Shown: positions 34,357 through 34,937 of the stretch, piece after piece
Layout: the number at the start of each line of letters is the position of its first letter
Position numbering within the stretch: the first letter of the stretch is position 1
NCBI GenBank assembly: GCA_027486335.1
Contig: JAIXPK010000404.1
Coordinates: forward strand, 1 to 34,937
Reading direction: 5' to 3'
Source: Verrucomicrobiaceae bacterium
GTDB lineage: Bacteria > Verrucomicrobiota > Verrucomicrobiia > Verrucomicrobiales > V1-33
Length of the DNA stretch: 34,937 nucleotides
Notes under the pieces: model-generated
What the model saw: the letters and a program-made list of their open reading frames with translations, nothing else
What the model was told of the DNA's origin: nothing
The model's database searches: none
Translations under genes and position numbers: made by a program

Positions 34357-34937
34357 ATGGAGAACCGATTTTACAACGCGTTTGACGAGGAGCTGCTGGA
34401 TCCGTCGCAGGGGATGCGCGAGGGCGAGTACCGGACGGTGTTCGAGATCAACCGGGACCGGATCATTCACACGTCGGCGTTCCGGCGGCTGCAGAGCAAG
34501 ACGCAGGTTTTTCTGTCAGGGGAGTATGATTTCTACCGGACGCGGCTGACGCATTCGATCGAGGTGTCGCAGATCGGGCGGAGCATCTGTGCGAAGCTGC
34601 GGCGCACAAGTGATTTGCTAGGTGCGGATTACTTCATTGATCCCGATCTGGTGGAGGCGGCATGTCTGGCGCATGATCTGGGGCATCCTCCGTTCGGGCA
34701 TGCGGGGGAGCGGACGCTGCACCGGCTGATGCGGGGGTACGGCGGGTTCGAGGGGAATGCGCAGACCCTGCGGATGCTGACGGAGACGATTTTCAGCCGG
34801 CAGCACAGTGGGATGAATCCGTGCCGGGCGTTTCTGGACAGCACGCTGAAGTACAAGTCGCTGTACAGCGAGCTGAGCAGGCCGGAGCATCATTTTCTGT
34901 ATGATCCGCAGCACCGGTGGCTGGACTGGGTGTTAGG
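34357..34937 (+). CDS. dgt: dGTP triphosphohydrolase, N-terminal part (cut by window)
   Basis: The frame stays open to the right edge. The first 193 residues match deoxyguanosinetriphosphate triphosphohydrolases, which hydrolyse dNTPs to nucleoside and triphosphate. Visible parts are [21 protein letters not shown] near the N-terminus, the HD-domain first metal His in [15 protein letters not shown], the HD pair in [17 protein letters not shown], and the following [11 protein letters not shown] segment. It belongs to the plus-strand operon and begins 6 bases after the previous stop. It may be the broader dNTPase rather than a strict dGTPase. Confidence 0.92.
   Translation, partial: MENRFYNAFDEELLDPSQGMREGEYRTVFEINRDRIIHTSAFRRLQSKTQVFLSGEYDFYRTRLTHSIEVSQIGRSICAKLRRTSDLLGADYFIDPDLVEAACLAHDLGHPPFGHAGERTLHRLMRGYGGFEGNAQTLRMLTETIFSRQHSGMNPCRAFLDSTLKYKSLYSELSRPEHHFLYDPQHRWLDWVL

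Noticed and set aside
1-34937. CRISPR array or restriction-modification system
   Set aside because: No regularly spaced direct repeats were seen, and no Cas, methylase or restriction enzyme motifs appear; the only methyltransferase is PrmC.

Overview
The window reads as a high-GC bacterial chromosome, most likely a member of the Verrucomicrobiota. This is an inference from three signs: an ECF-type sigma factor next to a very large Ser/Thr kinase with an N-terminal zinc ribbon (a pairing common in the PVC group), weak or absent Shine-Dalgarno sequences on many genes, and the style of the housekeeping genes. No rRNA or other strong taxonomic marker is present.

Two compartments are visible. From the left edge to about 18.5 kb the DNA looks accessory. 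It holds IS66-family transposase remnants (1-489 and 13802-14850), three frameshifted or decayed genes, and little difference between G and C on the + strand. Between the IS66 remnants lies a ten-gene minus-strand block (13143 down to 926), in transcription order: VioA/RebO-like flavin amine oxidase, pyruvate/indolepyruvate decarboxylase-type TPP enzyme, a frameshifted short HAD-like gene, a DUF952 protein, a 157-aa probable partner protein, a GMC oxidoreductase, a VioB-type ferritin-like protein, a fusion of endonuclease I with a metzincin protease, an uncharacterised 461-aa protein, and a DyP-type peroxidase. This looks like an undescribed oxidative biosynthetic or defence-like cassette that starts from an (aromatic?) amino acid. 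To its right lie a HAD hydrolase related to the frameshifted one, a gluzincin metallopeptidase and a frameshifted three-helix membrane protein.

From about 18.5 kb to the right edge the + strand is strongly G-rich whichever strand carries the gene, as expected of resident DNA on one replichore arm. This part carries a papain-like protease fused to an alpha/beta-hydrolase with an unknown Cys/Trp-rich partner, a small unknown protein with a clear terminator, a glycosyltransferase, the kinase and sigma factor, prmC, an Aas-type acyltransferase/acyl-ACP synthetase, a small membrane protein, rnc directly downstream of tRNA-His, and a plus-strand operon of a YkgJ-like cysteine-cluster protein, a DUF1802 protein, a membrane protein with Asp/Asn/Gly calcium-loop-like repeats, and dgt (cut by the right edge).
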